From Dehalococcoides mccartyi (lineage in GTDB: Bacteria; Chloroflexota; Dehalococcoidia; Dehalococcoidales; Dehalococcoidaceae), in the NCBI RefSeq assembly GCF_001889305.1, contig NZ_CP013074.1:620001-684000 (forward strand): DNA of 64,000 bases. The letters are read 5' to 3'. Below, one piece after another: positions 44,152 to 52,233 of the stretch. The position numbers were made by a program, and so were the translations under genes. Below the pieces are notes generated by a model. That model searched no databases and was not told the DNA's origin. It worked only from the letters and a program-made list of their open reading frames with translations. Positions within the stretch are counted from its first letter, which is position 1. Each line of letters starts with the position of its first letter.

Positions 44152-44973
44152 TCATTCTCTCCCTTGAATTATATGGTCAATCTCGGTACTCAGGTCATAT
44201 CCCGGTATGGTCTGCCCGCAGTTATCGGTTATTTTACCTTGGCGGATATTCACCCGTTCTTCGCTTATGGCTTTTATACTGCGGACTATAAGCGGCAGTT
44301 CGCGGATAGTGCCCTGATGGCGGATAGCCCTGAAAAGAGCATTATTTTCTCCTTCTGTGGCTTTAATCTCATTTACTGCACGCCCAGCAATATCATCCCA
44401 CAGCGGTTTGAAGGAATCTGTCTGAATAGAAAAGCGGCAGTAACTCACCACCGGCCCTCTGTCCAGTTCAGGTGTTACCAAATGTATCATAGCCCCGGTC
44501 TCGGAGGCTTTTTGCTGCATAAGCTCCCATATGACCTCTTTCCATGTGCCTTTTGGTCCCCAGGGGGTGGCGGGGTGCAGATTTATAATGTTATAACGGC
44601 TGCACATTTCCGGCCCCATTATCAGCATATAGCCGGCCAATACGCATAACTGGGGTTTATACGGCTTAAGGCGTTTTAAGACTTCGCTGTCGTAATCCAG
44701 TCTCCACCGGGGCAGGCTGCCGCCGGGAGTTTCGTCACTGCCGTTTACCTTGGCTTTATATTTCTGGTAGGAAAAGGTAACTAGCGGTATATTATGGCTT
44801 TTTACCAGTTCAAAAAAAGCGTCTGTTTCGGCTGATTCACCGGGTTCGCGGCTGCAAAAGACAAAACTTATTTTTGCCTTAAGCTCTCCCTTTTGGATAC
44901 TGTCCAGCACGGCGGTCAACAGGTTGCGTGACCCTTTGCCTCTGGCAGTTGAAAACCAGCCCAGTTCAAACAT
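44152..44973 (-). CDS. Formyltransferase-family protein (PurN-like fold)
   Basis: The 273-residue protein has the formyltransferase catalytic triad pattern: Asn and His in NLHPATPWGPKG and Asp in TPELDRGPVVSY. It differs from PurN and Fmt, where the sequence is NIHPSLLP and the loop is shorter. The insert WGPKGTWKEVIWELMQQ suggests a different acceptor. The donor would be formyl-tetrahydrofolate, which fhs elsewhere in the window can make. The acceptor is unknown. Confidence 0.75.
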   Translation of the reverse strand: MFELGWFSTARGKGSRNLLTAVLDSIQKGELKAKISFVFCSREPGESAETDAFFELVKSHNIPLVTFSYQKYKAKVNGSDETPGGSLPRWRLDYDSEVLKRLKPYKPQLCVLAGYMLIMGPEMCSRYNIINLHPATPWGPKGTWKEVIWELMQQKASETGAMIHLVTPELDRGPVVSYCRFSIQTDSFKPLWDDIAGRAVNEIKATEGENNALFRAIRHQGTIRELPLIVRSIKAISEERVNIRQGKITDNCGQTIPGYDLSTEIDHIIQGRE

Positions 44974-44975
44974 GC

Positions 44976-45635
44976 TTATTTCTCCGGTTTGATATATTTG
45001 GAAAGTTTGCGTACCAGTGCCCGTATACGTACCATACGGTTCTGGCGGCCGGTTATCCGCCCCTGCCTGAGGGCGGTTATGAACTCTTCAGGGGAATTAA
45101 AATTAGGCATGATTACGTAGGTAGTGCCTATCTCCGGCAAAGTATGGGAATCTGTACCGGCACTCATGGGCAGGTCGTATTGTTTGGCCAGTTTGCGGGC
45201 TTTTTTAAGGCTTCCGTTCAGCAGGGTGCGGGAGTTAAAAACCTCCAGCACGTCTATTTTTCCTTCAGAAGCCAGCCTTTCCAGTTCCGAATCTATCAGA
45301 GCCGAACCCCTTAGTTTGTCATAAGGGTGGGGAATGCAGACCAGAGCGCCCTGGGCTTTTATTCGGGATACACATTCGTCTACTGATATACCGCTGGGTA
45401 TGCTCTCCTTGAGAAACATACCCATAATTTCTCCGTGATGGGTAAGCACTTCTTCGGAGACTATTATTTTGATGGGGCTGTTTTTAGCCAGCATTAAAGC
45501 TCCCTCGGCTGTGCCATGGTCACATAAAGAAATGCAATTCACGCCTTTTTCAACGCACTTTTTTATCAAATCTTCGGGTTTGGTATTTGAGTCCATAGAG
45601 TAATTCGTATGGACGTGTAAATCAGCTTTTAACAT
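44976..45635 (-). CDS. PHP-domain metal-dependent phosphoesterase
   Basis: The 219-residue protein has the PHP-domain metal motifs: ADLHVHTNYSMD at the N-terminus, SLCDHGTAEG, the histidine in CIPHPYD and AGTDSHTLPEIG near the C-terminus. It is short, lacking the insert of YciV-type RNA/AMP phosphatases. It is followed 2 bases later by the formyltransferase gene. A small phosphate ester or a nucleotide is the probable substrate. Confidence 0.85.
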   Translation of the reverse strand: MLKADLHVHTNYSMDSNTKPEDLIKKCVEKGVNCISLCDHGTAEGALMLAKNSPIKIIVSEEVLTHHGEIMGMFLKESIPSGISVDECVSRIKAQGALVCIPHPYDKLRGSALIDSELERLASEGKIDVLEVFNSRTLLNGSLKKARKLAKQYDLPMSAGTDSHTLPEIGTTYVIMPNFNSPEEFITALRQGRITGRQNRMVRIRALVRKLSKYIKPEK

Positions 45636-45637
45636 TA

Positions 45638-46198
45638 TTAAGCGGTTGCCTTTCCCAGATACTGGCCGCTGCGGGTATCTACCCTGATTAAATCTTCGGT
45701 ATTTATAAATAAGGGCACCTGCACTACCAGTCCCGTTTCCAGAGTTGCCGGTTTGGTAGTGGTGGCGGCGGTGTCACCCTTAAAACCTGGTTCGGTATGA
45801 GCTATTCTCAGGTTAACCGATGCCGGCAACTCAACGCCTATTGCTTCTTCCTGAAAGGTCATTACCCTGACACTGCCGTTTTCAAGCAGGTAGTTGACGG
45901 CATCACCCAATACGCTTTTATTTAGAGCTATCTGCTCAAAGGTTTTATCATCCATAAAATGGTAAACGTTATCGTCGTTATATAAAAATTGCATATGGCG
46001 GTATTCCAGGTTTACCAGATTGAACTTTTCGTCTGACTGAAAGGTTTGTTCCATAGTATGCCCGTCTCGTATGTCTTTCAGTTTCAGACGAAGCAGGGCG
46101 GTGTGTTTCATCTTTACATGTTGGATATCCATTACCTGAAACAGGCCGTTTTCCTGTTGGATTATGCAGCTTTTTTTTAATTCGTTTCCAGTGGCCAT
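45638..46198 (-). CDS. efp: Elongation factor P
   Basis: The 186-residue translation factor relieves ribosome stalling at polyproline. The three beta-barrel domains and the C-terminal signature EPGFKGDTAATTTKPATLETG are clear. The tip loop that reaches the peptidyl-transferase centre, normally KPGKGxA, reads KMKHTA with Lys31 at the place of the modified lysine, and is one residue short. No epmA, epmB or ymfI-type modification gene is seen nearby. The ATG has AGAAAGG upstream. Confidence 0.95.
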   Translation of the reverse strand: MATGNELKKSCIIQQENGLFQVMDIQHVKMKHTALLRLKLKDIRDGHTMEQTFQSDEKFNLVNLEYRHMQFLYNDDNVYHFMDDKTFEQIALNKSVLGDAVNYLLENGSVRVMTFQEEAIGVELPASVNLRIAHTEPGFKGDTAATTTKPATLETGLVVQVPLFINTEDLIRVDTRSGQYLGKATA

Positions 46199-46213
46199 AT
46201 AAACCTTTCTTCT

Positions 46214-47302
46214 TTAAATATAGGGGTTTTGTTTATCTGATTTTGAAAGCAACTCTATTTTACCATTTTTAAGAGTACAGGTATCTTCTATACGGATACC
46301 GCCCCATCTCGGCAGATATATGCCAGGCTCTATACTGAAGACCATTCCGTTTTCAAGTATGTCTGTACTTTTGGGGCTGAGACGGGGCGCTTCATGCACT
46401 TCAAGTCCCACCCCATGTCCCAGACTGTGCCCGAAATTTGCCCCGTAGCCGGCTTTTTCAATAACCTCTCGGGCTATAGAGTCAGCTTCCTGTCCTGTCA
46501 TTCCGGAGGTGATTTGGTCTATGGCCTTTTGCTGGGCGGACAGAACTATATCATATATTTTCTTAAATTTGCTATCCGGTTTTCCGGGTAATACCGTCCT
46601 GGTCATGTCACTGACATACCAGCTTGCTTTTGCCCCGTAATCCATAAGCAGGGGCTGCCCGCAAACCACAGCGGCCGGGCGGGTTCGGGCATGGGGCAGG
46701 GCGGAGTTTGCCCCCGTAGCGGCAATAACCTCAAACGGCATAGACTGGCTGCCGCGGTTTCGCATAAATTTCTCAAGTTCCCAGGCCAGCTGCTGTTCGG
46801 TTATACCCGGTTTTAGCAGGAAGGGCAGGGCGGAGAAAGCGGCATCGCCAATGGCGGCTGCTTGTTTAATATCGTCTATTTCTTCCTTAGATTTTATCTG
46901 CCGCAGTTTGCCTGCCAAGTCTGCTGTTTCTGTGAGTAAAATATCTGAGCCGCCTTCGTTAAGTGCGGTCTTTAGTTTGCTGTATTCTTCAAAAGTAATA
47001 TAGAAAGATTCAAAACCCAAACGGCGGATGTTTCCGGAGCTTAACAGTTCAGGCAGCCAGTAAGACATTCCGTTAGTAACTTTACATAAAGTATATTCAA
47101 GGGATTCATTTTCCGCTTGCTCGTAGTAACGGAAATCCACCGCAATAAAAGATTGTGCCTGAGTTATAAGCAGATGACCTTCGCCGCCGGTAAAGCCGGA
47201 CAGATAAAAAATATTTTCAGGCTTGGATACCAGCAGGCCGTCCAGTTCATTTTCAGCCATGAGCTTTCGCAGGAGTGCAAGCCGGGTGTTTGGCTGTTTC
47301 AT
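46214..47302 (-). CDS. M24-family Xaa-Pro aminopeptidase
   Basis: The 362-residue peptidase has a creatinase-like N-terminal domain and a C-terminal pita-bread domain. The metal ligands are in LLMDYGAKASWYVSDMTRTV (two Asp), GHSLGHGVGLEVHE (His), and SIEPGIYLP and RIEDTC (two Glu). It removes N-terminal residues before proline. It lies between xerD and efp, an arrangement common in many bacteria where a PepP/PepQ gene precedes efp. ATGA overlap with xerD. Confidence 0.93.
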   Translation of the reverse strand: MKQPNTRLALLRKLMAENELDGLLVSKPENIFYLSGFTGGEGHLLITQAQSFIAVDFRYYEQAENESLEYTLCKVTNGMSYWLPELLSSGNIRRLGFESFYITFEEYSKLKTALNEGGSDILLTETADLAGKLRQIKSKEEIDDIKQAAAIGDAAFSALPFLLKPGITEQQLAWELEKFMRNRGSQSMPFEVIAATGANSALPHARTRPAAVVCGQPLLMDYGAKASWYVSDMTRTVLPGKPDSKFKKIYDIVLSAQQKAIDQITSGMTGQEADSIAREVIEKAGYGANFGHSLGHGVGLEVHEAPRLSPKSTDILENGMVFSIEPGIYLPRWGGIRIEDTCTLKNGKIELLSKSDKQNPYI

Positions 47303-48222
47303 TCGTCTTCACTCCCTGAAATATCATTCTGAGGTTTGGCCAGCGGGTGGCTGGACATATAGACTTTGCGGGCTTGGCTTTTGGTAACGTGGGTATATAT
47401 CTGGGTAGTGGAAAGGTTTGAGTGGCCGAGTAGCTCCTGTACTACCCTTAAGTCTGCTCCGCCGTCCAGCAGGTGAGTGGCAAAGGTATGGCGCAGCATG
47501 TGGGGGTGTACGTGTTTTTCTATACCGGCTTGGTGTGCCAGCTTATCCAGTCTTTCCTGAAAACTGCGGGCACTCAGTCTGCCGCCGTTTGGATTAAGGA
47601 ATAAAGCCGGAGTATTCCGCTTGCTTTTCAGCAAAGGTCTGCCCAGGTTTAGATAGGTTTGGATAGACTGGATTGCCGGCAGACCCATCAGAACTATGCG
47701 TTCTTTAGACCCTTTGCCCCAGACCCGTATCTGGTGGGAGTGCAAATCCAGGTTTTCTATATCCAGTTTGACCAGCTCACTCACCCGCAGGCCGCTGGCA
47801 TAAAGCAGCTCCATAAATGCTTTGTCCCGCAAACCCTGGGGGGTGGAGGAATCAGGTATCCGCAGCAGTTTACTAACTTCAGCGGTAGTCAGAAACTCCG
47901 GCAGGCGTTTATCCAGACGGGGGCTGGAGGCATTTAGGGTGGGGTTTTTCTGGATAAGGCCTTCCCGCATCAGGTAGCGGTAAAAAGAACGTACAGCCGA
48001 AAGTTTGCGGGCGATACTGCCCTTAACAATCCCTTTTTCTATCAGGCTGGACATATAATCCCGCAAAATATAGCGGTCTACCCTGTCAAAAGAGCTCACT
48101 TTTTTTTCAATCAGGTAGTTAATAAAACCAATCAAATCTGTGCGGTAGTTTCTAAGGGTATAAACCGAAACATTTTTTTCTACCGTCAGATATTCAAGGT
48201 ATTTGTTGAAATTCTCCTGCAT
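47299..48222 (-). CDS. xerD: Tyrosine recombinase XerC/XerD
   Basis: The 307-residue recombinase has an N-terminal SAM-like core-binding domain and a catalytic domain with the pentad: Arg in LLYASGLRVSELV, Lys in WGKGSKER, HMLRHTFATHLL, GHSNLSTT and the nucleophile in IYTHV. It resolves chromosome dimers. It begins right after the topA stop in a housekeeping operon, so a phage integrase is unlikely. Whether it acts alone or with a second Xer protein cannot be seen. Confidence 0.93.
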   Translation of the reverse strand: MQENFNKYLEYLTVEKNVSVYTLRNYRTDLIGFINYLIEKKVSSFDRVDRYILRDYMSSLIEKGIVKGSIARKLSAVRSFYRYLMREGLIQKNPTLNASSPRLDKRLPEFLTTAEVSKLLRIPDSSTPQGLRDKAFMELLYASGLRVSELVKLDIENLDLHSHQIRVWGKGSKERIVLMGLPAIQSIQTYLNLGRPLLKSKRNTPALFLNPNGGRLSARSFQERLDKLAHQAGIEKHVHPHMLRHTFATHLLDGGADLRVVQELLGHSNLSTTQIYTHVTKSQARKVYMSSHPLAKPQNDISGSEDE

Positions 48223-50334
48223 TTAGCTTTCATCTTCAAGTTTTTTGCGTTTACCGCACTTGGTGCATTTAGCCCAGTTCTTGCCGCTCTTGGTCATAAG
48301 GGCGCCGCATTCCGGGCAGGGTTTGCTTAGCGGCTTGTAGAAAGATACAAATTTGCAGTTCGGGTAACCGGCACAGCCGTAAAATATCTTGCCCTTTTTG
48401 CTGTATTTTTCAACTATATCCGAATTGCACTCAGGGCATTTGGCACCTGTTTTTATCTGGTATGAGCGGGTATAACGGCAGCCGCCCTCTTCTTTGGTAT
48501 AACGTGAGCAGGCAATAAATTTACCAAAACGCCCCCGTTTTACTACCAGCTTGGCATTGCATTCGGGGCAAAGCTCGTCCAGCTCTTCTTCGGGCGGTTT
48601 GATTTTTTCAATTTTTTCACTGGCGGCTTCTATCTCTTTGATAAAAGGTTCATAAAAACGCTGAATTATAGGCACCCAGTCCAGTTTTTCAGTGGCTATT
48701 TTGTCCAGTTCGGTTTCCATGGCGGCTGTAAAATCTATACCGATAATATCCGGGAAATACTCTACCAGCAGGTTATTTACCAGCATTCCCAGTTCACTGG
48801 GTTTCAGGCTGCCTTTGAGCTTGGTAATGTATTCCCGTTCCTGTATTGTGGAAATAGTGGGGGCGTAGGTGCTGGGGCGGCCTATGCCGTATTGCTCCAG
48901 CGCCTTGATTAGCGTAGCCTCTGTATAACGGGGAGGAGGCTGGGTAAAATGCTGGCTGGCTTCTAGGTTTTTCAGCTTCAGCTCTTCGCCTTCTTCCATG
49001 GGTGGCAGGCTGGACTGCGCCGCTTCCTCATCTTCGTCCTTGCCTTCTATATATACAATGGTAAAACCCGGAAAAGTATTTACCGAACTGGTGGTTTTAA
49101 GCAGATAACGGGTTTTTGAGGGCTGGTGCTTGGCTTCTATGTCTATTGTAGTATTATCAAAGGTGGCCGGGCTCATCTGGCTGGCCATCATACGCTGCCA
49201 GATAAGCTGGTAAAGTTTGAACTGTTCGGCAGACAAACTCTTTTTTATCAAGTCAGGGGTGCGGGTTATGCGGGTAGGGCGGATAGCTTCATGGGCTTCC
49301 TGTGCGCCCTTAACCTTGCTTGAAAATACTCTGGCCTGTTTGGGCAGGTAAGCCGGGCCGTATTTTTCACTTATATAATCACGGGTTTCGGCTACGGCGG
49401 TACGGGCTACATTGGTAGAGTCAGTACGCATATAGGTAATAAGACCCACTTCCCCTTCGCCCTCTATATTCAGGCCTTCATACAGCTGCTGGGCTATCAC
49501 CATGGTTTGCTTGGCTGAAAAATGGAGCTTTCGCCAGGCCTCCTGCTGAAGGGTGCTGGTAATAAAGGGGGCGGGGGATTGCCTGAGGTTTGATTTCTTT
49601 TTTATCTTCAGTACCTGATAGTCAGATACTTCCAGTTCTTTTTTAATTTGTTCGGCTTCAGATTCGTTATGTATCTCCAGTTTGCCTTTGGTTACATAAC
49701 CTGCCAGAGAAGCTTTGAAAGCGGCTGATTTAACCTTTTTATTCAGCAGGGCTTCTATATTCCAGTATTCGGCAGATACGAATTTTTCTATTTCTCGTTC
49801 GCGGTCAACAATTATTTTAAGGGAAACAGACTGCACCCGTCCGGCTGAAAGCCCCCGTTGTACCTTTCGCCAGAGCAGCGGGCTTAATTTGTAACCTACC
49901 AGTCGGTCAAGCACCCGCCGGGCCTGCTGGGCATTTACCAAATCCATATCCAGTTCGCGGGTGTTTTTAAAAGCCTTGTCTATGGCTTCTTTGGTAATCT
50001 CGTGAAAGACCACCCGTTTAGGCTTAGCCAGATTGGCTTTGGTAACTTCGGATATATGCCAGGCAATAGCCTCACCTTCGCGGTCAGGGTCGGTAGCCAG
50101 GTAAATTGCCTTGGAATTTTTAACTGCGTCTTTGAGTTCCTTTATGACCTTGGCCTTGGCTTTTAAGGAGACATACTTGGGGGTAAAACTGTTTTCAACA
50201 TCTACGCCCAGGGTGCTTTTGGGTAAATCCCGTATATGCCCCATGGTGGCCATAATATTAAAGTCTTTGCCCAGCATTTTGCTGATAGTACGGGCTTTGG
50301 CAGGTGACTCAACGATAACAAGTTTTTCTTTCAT
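48223..50334 (-). CDS. topA: DNA topoisomerase I
   Basis: The 703-residue type IA topoisomerase relaxes negative supercoils. It has the TOPRIM domain (ESPAKARTISKML, LATDPDREGEAIAWH), the catalytic tyrosine in GLITYMRTDSTN and the central toroid. The C-terminus has three tetracysteine zinc ribbons: CPECNAKL...ACSRY, CPECNSDI...CAGYPNC and CPECGALM...CTKC. It lies seven bases behind dprA. Confidence 0.97.
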   Translation of the reverse strand: MKEKLVIVESPAKARTISKMLGKDFNIMATMGHIRDLPKSTLGVDVENSFTPKYVSLKAKAKVIKELKDAVKNSKAIYLATDPDREGEAIAWHISEVTKANLAKPKRVVFHEITKEAIDKAFKNTRELDMDLVNAQQARRVLDRLVGYKLSPLLWRKVQRGLSAGRVQSVSLKIIVDREREIEKFVSAEYWNIEALLNKKVKSAAFKASLAGYVTKGKLEIHNESEAEQIKKELEVSDYQVLKIKKKSNLRQSPAPFITSTLQQEAWRKLHFSAKQTMVIAQQLYEGLNIEGEGEVGLITYMRTDSTNVARTAVAETRDYISEKYGPAYLPKQARVFSSKVKGAQEAHEAIRPTRITRTPDLIKKSLSAEQFKLYQLIWQRMMASQMSPATFDNTTIDIEAKHQPSKTRYLLKTTSSVNTFPGFTIVYIEGKDEDEEAAQSSLPPMEEGEELKLKNLEASQHFTQPPPRYTEATLIKALEQYGIGRPSTYAPTISTIQEREYITKLKGSLKPSELGMLVNNLLVEYFPDIIGIDFTAAMETELDKIATEKLDWVPIIQRFYEPFIKEIEAASEKIEKIKPPEEELDELCPECNAKLVVKRGRFGKFIACSRYTKEEGGCRYTRSYQIKTGAKCPECNSDIVEKYSKKGKIFYGCAGYPNCKFVSFYKPLSKPCPECGALMTKSGKNWAKCTKCGKRKKLEDES

Positions 50335-50340
50335 GACAGC

Positions 50341-51462
50341 TTAATTCATCTCCAGCTGGTAGATTTCTTTCTTTTCACGGGTGCGCACATAATTCATGCC
50401 TCCGGCAGAGCGGACTTGCCCCCTCAGTTCCATTATGGCCAAAGTGCTGCTGACCAAGGCTATTCCCAGGCCGCACTCACGGCAAATCTGGTCAATATGT
50501 ATTGGCTCATAGCCCAGTTTATCCAGTATCAGGCTTTCGGTCTGGTTTTCAGGTATAGCTTTGGGAGTGTTATCCGGCACTGAAAGCAGGCCTATATTCA
50601 GTTCTTCAAGGACATCTTTGGCGGAACAAACCAGCTTGGCTCCTTCCTGAATAAGACGGTTTGTTCCCACTGAAGCCGCTGATAGTATACTCCCCGGAAC
50701 GGCAAAAATCTCGCGGTTTTGTTCAAGTGCAAAATTGGCGGTTATCACAGCCCCGCTGTTTTCTCCCGCTTCGGTTACCAGTATTCCGCGGCAAAGGCCT
50801 GAGAGTATACGGTTGCGGCGGGGAAAAAATTCGGGCCGGGGGCGGATTCCGGGCGGGTGTTCACTCACCAGGGCCCCGTTTTCAGCTATCTGGCGGGCAA
50901 GGCAGCTGTTTTCAGATGGATAAATTATATCCAGTCCGCAGCCGAAAACCGCAATACTTCTGCCGCCGGTTTTAAGGGCGGCAGTATGGGCAACTGTATC
51001 TATTCCTCTGGCCAGACCGGAAACTATAGTCAGGCCTGATCGTGCCAGTGATTCGGCCAGTTCTTCGGTGACCAGTTTGCCGTAGACAGTGGGCTGGCGG
51101 GTTCCCACTATCCCCAAACACAGTTCATCATTCCCCAAAAGCTGTCCCTTTACAAAAATAAGGGGAGGGTAATCATGTATTTGCTTAAGTCTGGCAGGGT
51201 AATCACTATCTGTATGGGTGAATACCTGAATATCGTGACGCTTCAAAGTTTCAAGGGTTTTAGGCAGGTCTATTTTGGGGCGGGAAGTAACTATATTTTC
51301 CGCCAGAGAGTTATCAAGCCCGGCTGATACCAGCGCTTCCTTACCGGCGTGCCAGGCACTTTCCAGATTGCCGAAATAGCTTTCCAGCAGGTTCAGGCGC
51401 ACCCGGCCGACCCCGTTTATATAACTGAATCCTATGGCGTATTTGCACTCTTGGTTTTGCAT
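50341..51462 (-). CDS. dprA: DNA-processing protein DprA
   Basis: The 373-residue protein loads RecA on incoming single-stranded DNA. The Rossmann-fold signatures are GIVGTRQPTVYGK, IVSGLARGIDTVAHTAAL, AVFGCGLDIIYPSEN and FPRRNRILSGLCRGILVTEAGENSGAVITA. The N-terminal SAM-like region (GFSYINGVGRVRLNLL) and the C-terminal winged-helix domain are present. The frame is open from 51531, but the ATG at 51462 starts at the usual place; the longer extension is hydrophobic and not conserved. It suggests a capacity for DNA uptake, though other com genes are not seen. Confidence 0.93.
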   Translation of the reverse strand: MQNQECKYAIGFSYINGVGRVRLNLLESYFGNLESAWHAGKEALVSAGLDNSLAENIVTSRPKIDLPKTLETLKRHDIQVFTHTDSDYPARLKQIHDYPPLIFVKGQLLGNDELCLGIVGTRQPTVYGKLVTEELAESLARSGLTIVSGLARGIDTVAHTAALKTGGRSIAVFGCGLDIIYPSENSCLARQIAENGALVSEHPPGIRPRPEFFPRRNRILSGLCRGILVTEAGENSGAVITANFALEQNREIFAVPGSILSAASVGTNRLIQEGAKLVCSAKDVLEELNIGLLSVPDNTPKAIPENQTESLILDKLGYEPIHIDQICRECGLGIALVSSTLAIMELRGQVRSAGGMNYVRTREKKEIYQLEMN

Positions 51463-51542
51463 CTTGTCTTTTGGAATTCTAGCACAGGCACAATATCCAA
51501 ACAATAAAACATTATTAAGGAAGAAATGCACTGTCCGGACGG

Positions 51543-51571
51543 CAAAAAAATAGCCTTCAATTTTGAAGGCT
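51543..51571 (-). terminator. Terminator of the tRNA-Ser pair
   Basis: On the minus strand AGCCTTCAA pairs with TTGAAGGCT across two bases, followed by ATTTTTTT. It lies 19 bases behind the first tRNA-Ser and upstream of dprA. Confidence 0.85.
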
Positions 51572-51590
51572 TCAATTGTTTAAAACTTAA

Positions 51591-51680
51591 TGGCGGAGAA
51601 GGTGGGATTCGAACCCACGGTCACCTTGCGGCGACACACGCTTTCCAGGCGTGCCTGATAGACCACTCCAGCACCTCTCC
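51591..51680 (-). tRNA. tRNA-Ser (GGA)
   Basis: A type II tRNA with a long variable arm. The acceptor stem is GGAGAGG / CTTCTCC with one G-U, the T-loop reads GGTTCGAATCC, and the anticodon loop CTGGAAA gives GGA. The 3' CCA is encoded. Confidence 0.96.
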
Positions 51681-51713
51681 GTATATTACCCTATATTCCT
51701 TTATTAAGATTTG

Positions 51714-51803
51714 TGGCGGAGAGGGTGGGATTCGAACCCACGCTCCGCTTTCACGGAGACCGCTTTTCGAGAGCAGCACCATCAACCACTCGGACACCTC
51801 TCC
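51714..51803 (-). tRNA. tRNA-Ser (CGA)
   Basis: A second serine tRNA 33 bases upstream of the first on the same strand. The anticodon loop CTCGAAA gives CGA, a long variable arm is present, the acceptor stem begins GGAGAGG, and CCA is encoded. Both are probably transcribed together. Confidence 0.96.
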
Positions 51804-51812
51804 AGAGGCTAT

Positions 51813-51836
51813 ATTTTACTTGAATGCAAGTAAAAT
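51813..51836. repeat. Inverted repeat upstream of tRNA-Ser (CGA)
   Basis: ATTTTACTTG and CAAGTAAAAT flank AATG, a perfect 10-bp inverted repeat 10 bases before the tRNA gene. It overlaps the place where a tRNA promoter is expected and contains TAAAAT on the minus strand. Confidence 0.45.
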
Positions 51837-52197
51837 TAAAAGCCAATCAGGAATGTATCCAAGCCTGCAGGAGTAATAATATAATGAAACCCGCCCTGAA
51901 TTCAAATTTACCTGAAAGTGTCTTTATAAGGTGCTGTCCTGCCGGATAAACAATATTCAGATTGTCCGGGTGGAAAAATTAGTTTATACGCCAAATATCT
52001 GCGTGTATGGGTATTCTCCATGGCACTAAAATATGTTTACATAACGTTTACTGTTTTATAATAGAAAAACATCGCCCCGGCGAAGCGGCATCGAAGTCTC
52101 TAAAACATGAATACAGGATAATTTATTGTTTTAAAATATATTTTTCAGCCGCCAGCTTGCTATAGCAATCAGTAAATTAGATTATCGGGCGTATTTT
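51837..52197 (+). other. Gene-free AT-rich stretch with a short GC-rich island
   Basis: No convincing open frame or tRNA is present in this 360-base stretch. It contains a promoter-like TTTACA...TATAAT (52036-52062, spacing 15), directly followed by a short GC-rich island near 52071-52095 (CGCCCCGGCG) in an otherwise AT-rich sequence. A small RNA is possible but not supported by a clear terminator. Confidence 0.3.
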
Positions 52198-52206
52198 TGC
52201 TAGAAT
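52198..52206 (+). promoter_or_regulatory. Extended -10 element of the antiporter gene
   Basis: TGCTAGAAT precedes the ATG at 52234 by 27 bases; the -35 (TTAGAT, 18 bp upstream) is weak. Confidence 0.45.
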
Positions 52207-52233
52207 AGGTCAAATTATTCTTAAGCGGCTGGT

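Noticed and set aside
47299-48222. Tyrosine recombinase as sign of an integrated element
   Set aside because: It is embedded without gaps between topA and a peptidase gene in a housekeeping operon, and no attachment repeats or phage genes flank it; XerC/D fits better.
51526-51876. 116-codon plus-strand open frame with GEGGIRTH-type repeats
   Set aside because: It is the antisense translation of the two serine tRNA genes; the peptide pattern is a well-known artefact of tRNA antisense frames.
52157-52168. TTGCTATAGCAA palindrome upstream of the antiporter
   Set aside because: A 12-base AT-rich palindrome is expected by chance in such sequence and has no second copy nearby.
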